Origin: DUMC01 sp035362115
GTDB lineage: Bacteria > Bacillota > Clostridia > Acetivibrionales > DUMC01
DNA length: 5,231 nucleotides
Direction: 5' to 3'
Assembly (NCBI GenBank): GCA_035362115.1
Contig: DAOSDD010000282.1
Coordinates: 1-5,231, forward strand
Under the pieces are notes generated by a model. The model had not been told where the DNA came from. It was given only the letters and a program-made list of their open reading frames with translations, and searched no databases. Below, piece after piece: positions 1 to 5,082 of the stretch (its first letter is position 1; every line of letters starts with the position of its first letter). Both the position numbers and the translations under genes were made by a program.

Positions 1-23
1 TTGGCAGGAGTTTTTTTCAATTG

Positions 24-959
24 CTATATGTTTTGAAACAAAGCCGTTGATAGATACCTTTCTCCCGTATCCGGAAGCAGTACTACAATATTTTTGCCGG
101 CACTGTCAGGCCTCTTTGCAGCTTCCGTTGCTGCATGCAACGCTGCCCCCGAGGAAATGCCGACCAGTATGCCCTCCGCAGCCGCAAGCTTTCTGGCCGC
201 TGCAAAGGCTTCCTCGCTTTTTACCTTAACAATCTCATCTATGATAGAAGTGTTCAATACATTCGGAACAAAACCTGCGCCTATACCCTGCAGCTTGTGA
301 GGGCCCGGTGTTCCCCCCGACAATACCGGTGAATCGTAAGGTTCCACTGCAATTATCCTGATATCGGGATTCTTTTCTTTAAGCTTCTCACCGACTCCTG
401 TGACAGTTCCGCCGGTACCGACTCCGGCAACAAATATATCTACCTGTCCCTCGGTGTCTCTCCAGATTTCTTCTGCTGTTGTATTCCTGTGAGCTGCTGA
501 GTTCGCGGGATTATTAAACTGCTGCGGTATAAATGCATTCGGGATCTCAGAAACCAACTCTTCAGCTTTTTTTATGGCACCCTTCATCCCATCACTGCCG
601 GGGGTAAGAACCAGTTCTGCTCCCAATGCTGCAAGAAGGCTTCTTCTTTCTATGCTCATTGTTTCAGGCATTGTAAGTATAAGCCTGTAACCCCTTGCCG
701 CCGCAACAAGTGCAAGAGCTATGCCTGTATTGCCGCTGGTGGGCTCTATTATTACCGTATCCCTGTTAACAAGCCCTTTTTCTTCGGCATCCTTTATCAT
801 TGCATATCCCACCCTGTCCTTTACGCTGCCTCCCGGATTGAAGTATTCCAGCTTTACTATAATCTTTCCTTTTATGCCGTTTTGGCTGTTATAATTGACG
901 GTTTCCAAAAGCGGTGTATTACCGATAAGTTCAGTGATACTTTTTGAAACTTTTTTCAT
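24..959 (-). CDS. cysK: Cysteine synthase A (O-acetylserine sulfhydrylase)
   Basis: This is a PLP-dependent cytosolic enzyme that makes L-cysteine from O-acetyl-L-serine and sulfide, the last step of cysteine biosynthesis. It has 311 residues, the usual full length for CysK. Visible family motifs are NPGGSVKDR (41-49), with K47 as the Schiff-base lysine, the substrate loop TSGNTG (74-79), the PLP-phosphate glycine loop GTGGT (181-185), GISSGAA (267-273), with S270 near the pyridine nitrogen, and PDTGERYLS (296-304). The ATG is preceded by GGAGG (969-973) at a 9-nt spacing, and the stop is TAG. The gene lies 62 bp downstream of an Rrf2-family regulator on the same strand, so it may be co-transcribed with it. 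An operator-like 17-mer in the gap suggests regulation by that protein. CysM or a cystathionine beta-synthase-like paralogue is possible but less likely; no CBS domain is present. Confidence 0.95.
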   Translation of the reverse strand: MKKVSKSITELIGNTPLLETVNYNSQNGIKGKIIVKLEYFNPGGSVKDRVGYAMIKDAEEKGLVNRDTVIIEPTSGNTGIALALVAAARGYRLILTMPETMSIERRSLLAALGAELVLTPGSDGMKGAIKKAEELVSEIPNAFIPQQFNNPANSAAHRNTTAEEIWRDTEGQVDIFVAGVGTGGTVTGVGEKLKEKNPDIRIIAVEPYDSPVLSGGTPGPHKLQGIGAGFVPNVLNTSIIDEIVKVKSEEAFAAARKLAAAEGILVGISSGAALHAATEAAKRPDSAGKNIVVLLPDTGERYLSTALFQNI

Positions 960-989
960 GACAATATTCCTCCATTTTATACTATTTGT

Positions 990-1006
990 CCTATTTGAAT
1001 AGTAGG
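990..1006 (-). promoter_or_regulatory. Candidate Rrf2/CymR-type operator upstream of cysK
   Basis: Read on the minus strand this 17-mer is CCTACTATTCAAATAGG, an imperfect palindrome with CCTA/TAGG ends. It matches a site in the regulator's own leader (1477-1493) at 15 of 17 positions. It lies 31-47 bp upstream of the cysK ATG, just ahead of a TATAAAAT-like -10 element (minus strand, about 974-981). Binding there would block transcription. That it is the regulator's binding site is inferred from sharing and position. Confidence 0.55.
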
Positions 1007-1021
1007 TTTTGCGTTAAAATA

Positions 1022-1468
1022 TTATATGTAATACATATATGCTTCATTGCTTGTCATCCTTTTATACTCGTTTGTCAAATCCTCCAGTGTAATGCTGTCT
1101 ATCACCCTGTCAATGCCTGCGTTAATTGCACTCCATACCTTTTCCCTTATACATTCCTCAATTTTGTCATTAGTTTTTTCTTCCATGCTTTTCTCGTCAA
1201 TAACTGAAAGATTTCCTTCCAAAGCCCTCAATACAGCGCCCACAGTTATATTTGCAGGCTTATCCGCCAAAGCATACCCCCCTTGTGCTCCTTTTATACT
1301 ATTAATCAGGCCTGCTTTTCTCAGGGTTGAAAAGACCTGTTCCAGATAGCCCTCTGATATATTCTGTCTTTCGGCTATGCTTTTCAATGATATATGGTCT
1401 CCTGCAGAGTATACCGAAAGATCTACCATTGCCCTTAACCCATATCTGCCTTTTGTAGAAATCTTCAT
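1022..1468 (-). CDS. Rrf2-family transcriptional regulator, CymR-like
   Basis: This is a 148-residue winged-helix DNA-binding protein of the Rrf2 family. The N-terminus MKISTKGRYGLRAMVDLS, the helix-turn-helix around residues 26-54 (ISLKSIAERQNISEGYLEQVF), and the wing KGAQGGYALA (59-68) are diagnostic. IscR binds an Fe-S cluster through three clustered cysteines. This protein has only one cysteine (C106), so it is unlikely to hold a cluster in that way. This fits the CymR branch, which in Firmicutes represses cysteine and sulfur genes and, in Bacillus, acts in complex with CysK. The adjacent cysK supports that reading. The ATG has an AGGAG (1475-1479) 6 nt upstream. A good sigma-A promoter and a candidate autoregulatory operator lie just upstream. 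The name CymR is an inference; the Rrf2 family assignment is secure. Confidence 0.9.
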   Translation of the reverse strand: MKISTKGRYGLRAMVDLSVYSAGDHISLKSIAERQNISEGYLEQVFSTLRKAGLINSIKGAQGGYALADKPANITVGAVLRALEGNLSVIDEKSMEEKTNDKIEECIREKVWSAINAGIDRVIDSITLEDLTNEYKRMTSNEAYMYYI

Positions 1469-1476
1469 GTTTATCT

Positions 1477-1493
1477 CCTACTATTCCAATATG
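1477..1493 (+). promoter_or_regulatory. Candidate autoregulatory operator in the rrf2 leader
   Basis: CCTACTATTCCAATATG on the plus strand matches the cysK-upstream site (read on the minus strand) at 15 of 17 positions. It lies between the predicted transcription start (about 1502) and the start codon, and overlaps the Shine-Dalgarno. A bound regulator could act as a roadblock. No binding evidence exists beyond the sequence match. Confidence 0.5.
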
Positions 1494-1508
1494 TTTTATT
1501 ATGTTCAT

Positions 1509-1537
1509 ATTATAGCATCGTTTTTTAAAAATTACAA
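1509..1537 (-). promoter_or_regulatory. Sigma-A promoter of the Rrf2 regulator gene
   Basis: Read on the minus strand, a -35 element TTGTAA (1532-1537) and a perfect -10 TATAAT (1509-1514) are separated by exactly 17 nt. A TG at the extended -10 position (TGCTATAAT) strengthens it. Predicted transcription start is near 1502, giving a leader of about 34 nt. Confidence 0.75.
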
Positions 1538-1540
1538 TCA

Positions 1541-1565
1541 AAAAATGCAACTTTGTTGCATTTTT
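1541..1565. promoter_or_regulatory. Perfect 11-bp-arm palindrome: operator or bidirectional terminator
   Basis: AAAAATGCAAC (1541-1551) is separated by TTT from its exact reverse complement (1555-1565). Read either way, the TGCAAC/GTTGCA core is preceded by A and followed by T runs, so it could be a weak bidirectional terminator. It also sits 3 bp upstream of the rrf2 -35 box, where an operator would lie. The sequence alone does not separate the two. Confidence 0.5.
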
Positions 1566-1605
1566 ATAATTAAAGATTATTTCATTATTGGTTATTATAA
1601 TTGAT

Positions 1606-1650
1606 ACACCTTATATGCAATATAGTTGTTCTATAGAGCATATAAGGTGT
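1606..1650. terminator. Long hairpin downstream of the secreted-protein gene
   Basis: A perfect 13-bp stem (1606-1618 with 1638-1650) continues, after a 2-nt bulge on each side, into a 5-bp stem (1621-1625 with 1631-1635) closed by a TTGTT loop. It starts about 40 nt past the stop of the minus-strand secreted-protein gene, where a terminator is expected. The clean U-tract (1650-1654) follows the hairpin on the plus strand. The minus-strand exit is only AT-rich, so termination of the minus-strand gene is inferred from position. Confidence 0.6.
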
Positions 1651-1689
1651 TTTTATTGCTTATTATTGAATCTTTACTTTAAACTTTTT

Positions 1690-3042
1690 TTATTTTGCCT
1701 TCACTTCCAGCACTCCGGATACGGTGCTGCCTGCGTCCATTGTGAATGTGTCTTTGGCTTCCTGTGTTGCGAAATATATGTTTCCCGTAACTGTGTTGTT
1801 TACTAAAGAGAAGTTGTTTGCTTCAACATAAATATCACCAACGAAGTATCCATACTGAAGTGTTGCATATGGGCTCCTTATAGTCAATGATGGTGCTGTT
1901 AAAGTAAATGAATGGGTCGCTCTCTTTTTGTCTGAAGGATCGTTATGTGTATAGAGTCCAATCTTACGCTTAAGATCTTTTGTCGGATCATTCTTATCAT
2001 GGAATTCTCCTTCAACTACAAGAGCCTTATCGGTTGTAAGGTCTGTTATGGGAACAATAATCCAATATCCGTCTTTGCTTATTGCATGCTCAAAAGCTTC
2101 TATATTTTGTACCTGTGTAGGTGTTGCTGATGATACTGCATCTACATCAGACAGTATCTGCTTTCCGGTTATTGTGCTTTTTTCATCCATAACGAATGTA
2201 TCTTTGGCTTCCTGTGTTGCGAAATATACGTTACCGTCAACCTTAGCGTCCTTTAAATTGAAATTCTTTGAGTAGACATAGAGGTCTCCTATAAATGTAC
2301 CGCTCTGAATTCTTGCATCGGGGCTCTTTATAGTTAACTTTGGAGCTGTCAAAGTAAATCTTGCTGTTACATTATGGTCATCATCCTGAGTATAAAGTCC
2401 AATTTTACGTGCAGATACCGGAGGAGTCTTTGTATTTACGAAATCTCCTTCTAGGACAAGGGGCTTATCGATAACTAAATCATTCAATGTGCAAATGATC
2501 CATGTACCATTTTTGCTTATAGCCTTTTCAAAAGCAGCCGCATCAGACACTATAGAAGCTGACGTTACTGCGTCTACTTCCGGATTTTCTTCAGCAGCAG
2601 GCGTAGTTACGGTCGGTTCCACAGAAGCCGGTGCGGGTGCAGCCGGTTCCGCCGGAGCCGGGACAAGTTTCGCAAGAGTCTTAGGCCCAACTATTCCATC
2701 AGGGACAAGGCCATTTTTACTCTGATAGTCCTTAACTGCAGCTTGAGTCAGCTTCCCAAAAAAGCCATCCACTTTAAGTGCATATCCATTGCTGTTAAGC
2801 ATTGTTTGCAAAAGCTTAACGTCTGCTCCGAATGAACCGTCTGCAAGTAAACGGCTTGTGCCCGTTTCCGTACCGGTGACAGCAGGTGCGTCAGGTGCAG
2901 CTGCCGGAGCTTGTCCGGGTGCAGAACCGCTTGTTGTTGCTGTTGAAACAGCATCTACAACGAAGGCTTCCGGGCTTTGAATTCCTGCAAGGGCTGAGAA
3001 TACAAGTACCAAAGCTAGTGCATAAGATAGTGGTTTTTTCAA
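1690..3042 (-). CDS. Secreted peptidoglycan-binding protein with two tandem unknown repeats
   Basis: 450 residues. The N-terminus (MKKPLSYALALVLVFSALAG) is a signal peptide, so the protein is exported. An Ala/Pro/Thr-rich linker leads to a PG_binding_1 domain (about 66-127: ADGSFGADVKLLQTML, then VDGFFG, then GLVPDGIVGPKT). A second Pro/Ala linker (128-153) follows, then two homologous repeats of about 150 residues (roughly 156-298 and 300-448). Residues 229-293 and 379-443 align without gaps with 41 of 65 identities; both contain RKIGLYT upstream, FTLTAP, SP, and GNxYFATQEAKDTF. The repeats alternate short hydrophobic strands and glycines, suggesting a beta-helix-like fold, but I do not recognise the family. 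A VDAV(S/T)xA(T/S) motif occurs three times (29, 156, 300). The start is TTG, chosen because AAGGAGGT sits 6 nt upstream. Likely role: a cell-wall-attached surface protein; no catalytic residues are evident. Confidence 0.85.
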   Translation of the reverse strand: MKKPLSYALALVLVFSALAGIQSPEAFVVDAVSTATTSGSAPGQAPAAAPDAPAVTGTETGTSRLLADGSFGADVKLLQTMLNSNGYALKVDGFFGKLTQAAVKDYQSKNGLVPDGIVGPKTLAKLVPAPAEPAAPAPASVEPTVTTPAAEENPEVDAVTSASIVSDAAAFEKAISKNGTWIICTLNDLVIDKPLVLEGDFVNTKTPPVSARKIGLYTQDDDHNVTARFTLTAPKLTIKSPDARIQSGTFIGDLYVYSKNFNLKDAKVDGNVYFATQEAKDTFVMDEKSTITGKQILSDVDAVSSATPTQVQNIEAFEHAISKDGYWIIVPITDLTTDKALVVEGEFHDKNDPTKDLKRKIGLYTHNDPSDKKRATHSFTLTAPSLTIRSPYATLQYGYFVGDIYVEANNFSLVNNTVTGNIYFATQEAKDTFTMDAGSTVSGVLEVKAK

Positions 3043-3056
3043 AAAGATACCTCCTT
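3040..3056 (-). promoter_or_regulatory. Ribosome binding site that fixes a TTG start
   Basis: Read on the minus strand, AAGGAGGT (3049-3056) lies 6 nt before TTG (3040-3042). The first in-frame codons after TTG encode the Lys-Lys-hydrophobic run of a signal peptide. No in-frame ATG nearby would keep the signal peptide intact. Confidence 0.85.
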
Positions 3057-3099
3057 AAAATTATTTGATTTAATATTGCTGCAAAGTAAACCACCTTTA

Positions 3100-3127
3100 A
3101 TAGTATAAAGATTAACTTGTTTGTTAA
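3100..3127 (-). promoter_or_regulatory. Possible promoter of the secreted-protein gene
   Basis: On the minus strand TTAACA (3122-3127) and TACTAT (3100-3105) are separated by 16 nt, about 60 bp upstream of the TTG start. An overlapping -10 alternative is TATACT (3102-3107), with TTGAAA at a poor 21-nt spacing. Both are imperfect. The 9-bp inverted repeat AATATTGCT (3072-3080) and AGCAATATT (3160-3168) brackets this promoter zone. Confidence 0.35.
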
Positions 3128-3206
3128 TTTTCAAACTATGAAAACGATTATTATTCTGTAGCAATATTGATAGTATTTATTATAACAAAACCTTTTTCAA
3201 AAGTAC

Positions 3207-3222
3207 ATGCCATATTTGGCAT
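3207..3222. promoter_or_regulatory. 16-bp operator-like palindrome
   Basis: ATGCCA and TGGCAT form a perfect 6-bp inverted repeat around TATT. It lies about 165 bp upstream of the secreted-protein start codon in otherwise non-coding DNA. Its size and symmetry fit a dimeric regulator site. No known regulator consensus is recognised. Confidence 0.35.
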
Positions 3223-3280
3223 ATTTCTTTAGTTTTAGAGAAAATTTCATTAAAGCCATAGGTGCATTCCGCTATCATAA

Positions 3281-3306
3281 TAACAATATTTATTCATATA
3301 TTGTTA
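3281..3306. repeat. Perfect 9-bp inverted repeat, 8-nt spacer
   Basis: TAACAATAT (3281-3289) and ATATTGTTA (3298-3306) are exact reverse complements. The sequence is AT-only apart from one C/G pair in the arms, so a hairpin would be weak. A protein-binding site is as likely as an RNA structure. Confidence 0.4.
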
Positions 3307-3315
3307 ATGAATGAA

Positions 3316-3440
3316 AGACCAGCTAATTAAAGTCAAGAGTTTTTAAGAAAAAGCTTTATGAATTTTTGAAAACTCCTGACATAGAAAAAATGCATAACAA
3401 CAAGACCACCTTTACGAAGTAGACATAAAATAGCTGGTCT
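3316..3440. repeat. 125-bp structured element with 10-bp inverted ends
   Basis: AGACCAGCTA (3316-3325) and TAGCTGGTCT (3431-3440) are perfect reverse complements enclosing 105 nt. Nested inside, GTCAAGAGTTTT (3332-3343) pairs with AAAACTCCTGAC (3369-3380) in 11 of 12 positions, the exception being a possible wobble. AATGAA occurs just outside both ends (3310-3315 and 3443-3448), spaced unequally. It could be a structured RNA, a MITE-like repeat, or part of a folded leader. No reading frame of note crosses it. Its right end is 27 bp from the inner repeat of the insertion sequence. Confidence 0.45.
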
Positions 3441-3467
3441 AAAATGAAATACTGATCCTTGAAAACT

Positions 3468-3477
3468 AAACATCAAG
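3468..3477. repeat. IS inverted repeat, transposase-downstream end
   Basis: AAACATCAAG is an exact reverse complement of 5073-5082. It begins only 11 bp beyond the transposase stop codon, giving a very short downstream end. Confidence 0.6.
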
Positions 3478-3488
3478 TGCAAGTACTG

Positions 3489-4778
3489 CTAAGCTGCTAT
3501 ATGCTTTGCTGCTAACATCTGAGCATGTTCCTGAGGACTGCGTAACTGGTACGGTTTTCTGTCCCTTAGAACAGCAAAGATGTAAATGATGATCTTACGC
3601 ATAACTGCTCCCAAAGCTACCTTCTTAGGTTTGCTCTGGCACTTTTGCTTGTAGAATTCAAGTAATACAGGGTTGCAAGCCTCTTTATTCCGCTTAGTTC
3701 GGATATTGGCAAGAGCAGTTGTAAAAAGAACCCTGCGAAGTAGCCTGGAACCTCTCTTGGACATTTTATTCCGTGTGCCGGTAAATTCTCCGGATTGCAT
3801 CACAGAGGGGTCAATGCCAAAGTAAGCAACCAGTTTTCCCGGCTTAGAGAAAGCGGAAAAATCGCCGATTTCTGCCAGAATGGTGGCAGCAGTAAGAAGG
3901 CCAATACCTGGCAGGCTCTGCAAAAGTTCAAGAGTTAATGCTAGCATGGGCATGTCCTTTGCCATATCTTCAGCGATCAATAGATGAATGGTTTTTAGGA
4001 CCTTCGCCAAGTTATCTTCCAGAGTTCTGATCATGGATATGTAGACACCCAGCATAGCAACGTTCGAGGAATTATGAACAGTCAAAGGCGCAAACTCTCT
4101 GGCTTTGGAGACCAAAAGATTATACTTTGCAGTTGACCACTTAAGGCTTCTGCGAGAATTCTTCTGGATCAGTGCAATCAACTTGTTCCTGTTCGCTTTA
4201 AGAATATGCGCAGGCGTAGGATATTTCTCCAATACTGCAAGAGCAGCCTTTGAAAAGATGTTGGGGAATACATCCTTGAAGTTTAACATGAGTTGGTCAA
4301 CAATACCCGTAAGCCTGTTTTTGTAGGCAGTAAGTTCGTCAGAGAGCTTGTAGTACTGTCGGCAAAGACTTCGCAGGCATTCAATATCCTCATCGGGGAT
4401 ATTAGTAGTTTTAAGCTCCTGAAATCTGTATAGCAGGGCAATTTTCCGGGCATCAGCTTTATCATTTTTCACTTTTCTGATTCCAATATTTTTGATAGAA
4501 TCAGTCTGGATGGGGTTTATGATGGAGACCTCCAATCCAGCTTTACAAAGTGAATGGAAAAGGATTTTGTGATAGTGCCCGGTGGATTCCATGACGACGA
4601 AAGGCCTAGAATCAAAGTCCTTTTCCGTTTTTTTCAGTAATTCAACGACTCTTTCAACGTCAGAACTGGAATCATGGTGGATCTTCATGCGGGCAATCAC
4701 TTCATTGGATGGAGAAAGAATTGCCATCTCACTGAAGAATTTACCTACATCGATTCCTGCAATAGGTCTGAAATTCAT
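3489..4778 (-). CDS. IS110-family transposase (DEDD recombinase)
   Basis: The protein has 429 residues from the preferred ATG. Numbering here counts one codon more, from the upstream TTG. The N-terminal RuvC-like domain (DEDD_Tnp_IS110) shows all four acidic residues: D11 in GIDVGK, E65 in VMESTGHYH, and D107 and D110 in KNDKADARKIA. A helical, probably coiled-coil middle region (about 140-275) follows. The C-terminal Transposase_20 domain contains LPGIG (290-294), LVAYFGIDP (317-325) and SGEFTGTRNKMSKRGSRLLRR (from S330). S330 is the likely nucleophilic serine, by analogy with the serine used by IS621. The ATG at 4776-4778 is 7 nt from AAGGAGG (4786-4792), whereas the TTG at 4779-4781 is only 4 nt away. 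IS110 recombinases excise and insert the element through a circle, guided by a bridge RNA encoded in the element. The enzyme looks intact. Confidence 0.93.
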   Translation of the reverse strand: MNFRPIAGIDVGKFFSEMAILSPSNEVIARMKIHHDSSSDVERVVELLKKTEKDFDSRPFVVMESTGHYHKILFHSLCKAGLEVSIINPIQTDSIKNIGIRKVKNDKADARKIALLYRFQELKTTNIPDEDIECLRSLCRQYYKLSDELTAYKNRLTGIVDQLMLNFKDVFPNIFSKAALAVLEKYPTPAHILKANRNKLIALIQKNSRRSLKWSTAKYNLLVSKAREFAPLTVHNSSNVAMLGVYISMIRTLEDNLAKVLKTIHLLIAEDMAKDMPMLALTLELLQSLPGIGLLTAATILAEIGDFSAFSKPGKLVAYFGIDPSVMQSGEFTGTRNKMSKRGSRLLRRVLFTTALANIRTKRNKEACNPVLLEFYKQKCQSKPKKVALGAVMRKIIIYIFAVLRDRKPYQLRSPQEHAQMLAAKHIAA

Positions 4779-4816
4779 CAAAATGCCTCCTTAAAAAATT
4801 AATGGACTTAAAAGCC

Positions 4817-4997
4817 TCCATTCCTTCTCATGTAAGCAAACAACCTTGCATGTGACACGAGGAACCAGCTAAAAAGCTGGCCTCAACCAGCCAAATCATG
4901 TAGACTTACCGGAATGGAAAAATACTCTTTCATACGGGTAATCGGCCCGCCAAGGTCCGTCCCAGGAGGTGAAACACACACCTTCCAAGTCCGGAAG
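4817..4997 (-). ncRNA. Candidate IS110 bridge RNA
   Basis: This is the ~300-nt non-coding end upstream of the transposase, in the same sense. A promoter (5000-5029) predicts a 5' end near 4993-4997. A hairpin CTTCC-GGACTT-GGAAG (4997-4982) sits at that 5' end. A GC-rich segment (4981-4919) follows, with ACGG/CCGT and CGGG/CCCG pairings possible. A second domain is closed by an 8-bp stem, TCCATTCC (4918-4911) with GGAATGGA (4824-4817). If the RNA ended there it would be about 180 nt, similar to the bridge RNA of IS621. The order, 5' stem-loop then two loop-bearing domains, matches the published bridge-RNA plan. Function, exact ends and guide segments are inferred. An earlier 3' end is possible at the U-tract hairpin 4871-4892. 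Confidence 0.6.
4871..4892 (-). terminator. U-tract hairpin inside the IS upstream end
   Basis: On the minus strand GCTGG (4891-4887), a six-nt loop and CCAGC (4880-4876) are followed by TTTTT (4875-4871), an intrinsic-terminator form. The CCAGC arm can pair instead with a downstream GCTGG (4869-4865), making a competing hairpin. It could end a short RNA or attenuate read-through into the transposase. Confidence 0.45.
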
Positions 4998-4999
4998 AT

Positions 5000-5029
5000 A
5001 TTATACATGATTGTCAAAGTTCAGGCCAA
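5000..5029 (-). promoter_or_regulatory. Promoter in the IS end driving the bridge RNA/transposase
   Basis: On the minus strand an extended -10, TGTATAAT (TATAAT at 5000-5005), has a weak -35 TTGGCC (5024-5029) 18 nt upstream. The predicted start is about 4993, immediately at the 5' hairpin. A 6-bp hairpin GCCAGC-GTTT-GTTGGC (5040-5025, one wobble) overlaps the -35. Confidence 0.6.
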
Positions 5030-5072
5030 CAAACGCTGGCATAATGGCTAAGATGTGAAGCCGGATGATGTG

Positions 5073-5082
5073 CTTGATGTTT
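5073..5082. repeat. IS inverted repeat, transposase-upstream end
   Basis: CTTGATGTTT is the exact reverse complement of 3468-3477. It lies about 295 bp from the transposase start, leaving the long non-coding end between. Confidence 0.6.

Noticed and set aside
94..332. Plus-strand open frames across cysK
   Set aside because: They are antisense shadows of a highly conserved enzyme gene, with no ribosome binding sites or recognisable motifs.
960..1021. T-box or S-box riboswitch ahead of cysK
   Set aside because: The gap is only 62 bp and lacks the specifier, T-box and terminator structures.
1022..1468. IscR, the Fe-S cluster regulator
   Set aside because: The three clustered cysteine ligands are missing; only C106 is present, and no isc genes are visible.
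3316..3440. Bridge RNA in the downstream end, as in IS1111 elements
   Set aside because: The inverted repeat at 3468-3477 puts this segment outside the element, and the upstream end has the promoter and 5' hairpin. Kept as a weaker alternative.
4779..4781. TTG as the transposase start, one codon upstream of ATG
   Set aside because: It is only 4 nt from the Shine-Dalgarno; the ATG at 4776-4778 has a normal 7-nt spacing.
4964..4970. AGGAGGT on the plus strand as a ribosome binding site for a small gene
   Set aside because: No start codon lies within usable distance and no plus-strand frame of note follows.
5006..5017. Perfect -35 TTGACA on the minus strand just before the IS TATAAT
   Set aside because: The spacing to the -10 is only 6 nt, far below the 16-18 nt needed. 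TTGGCC at 18 nt with the extended -10 fits better.
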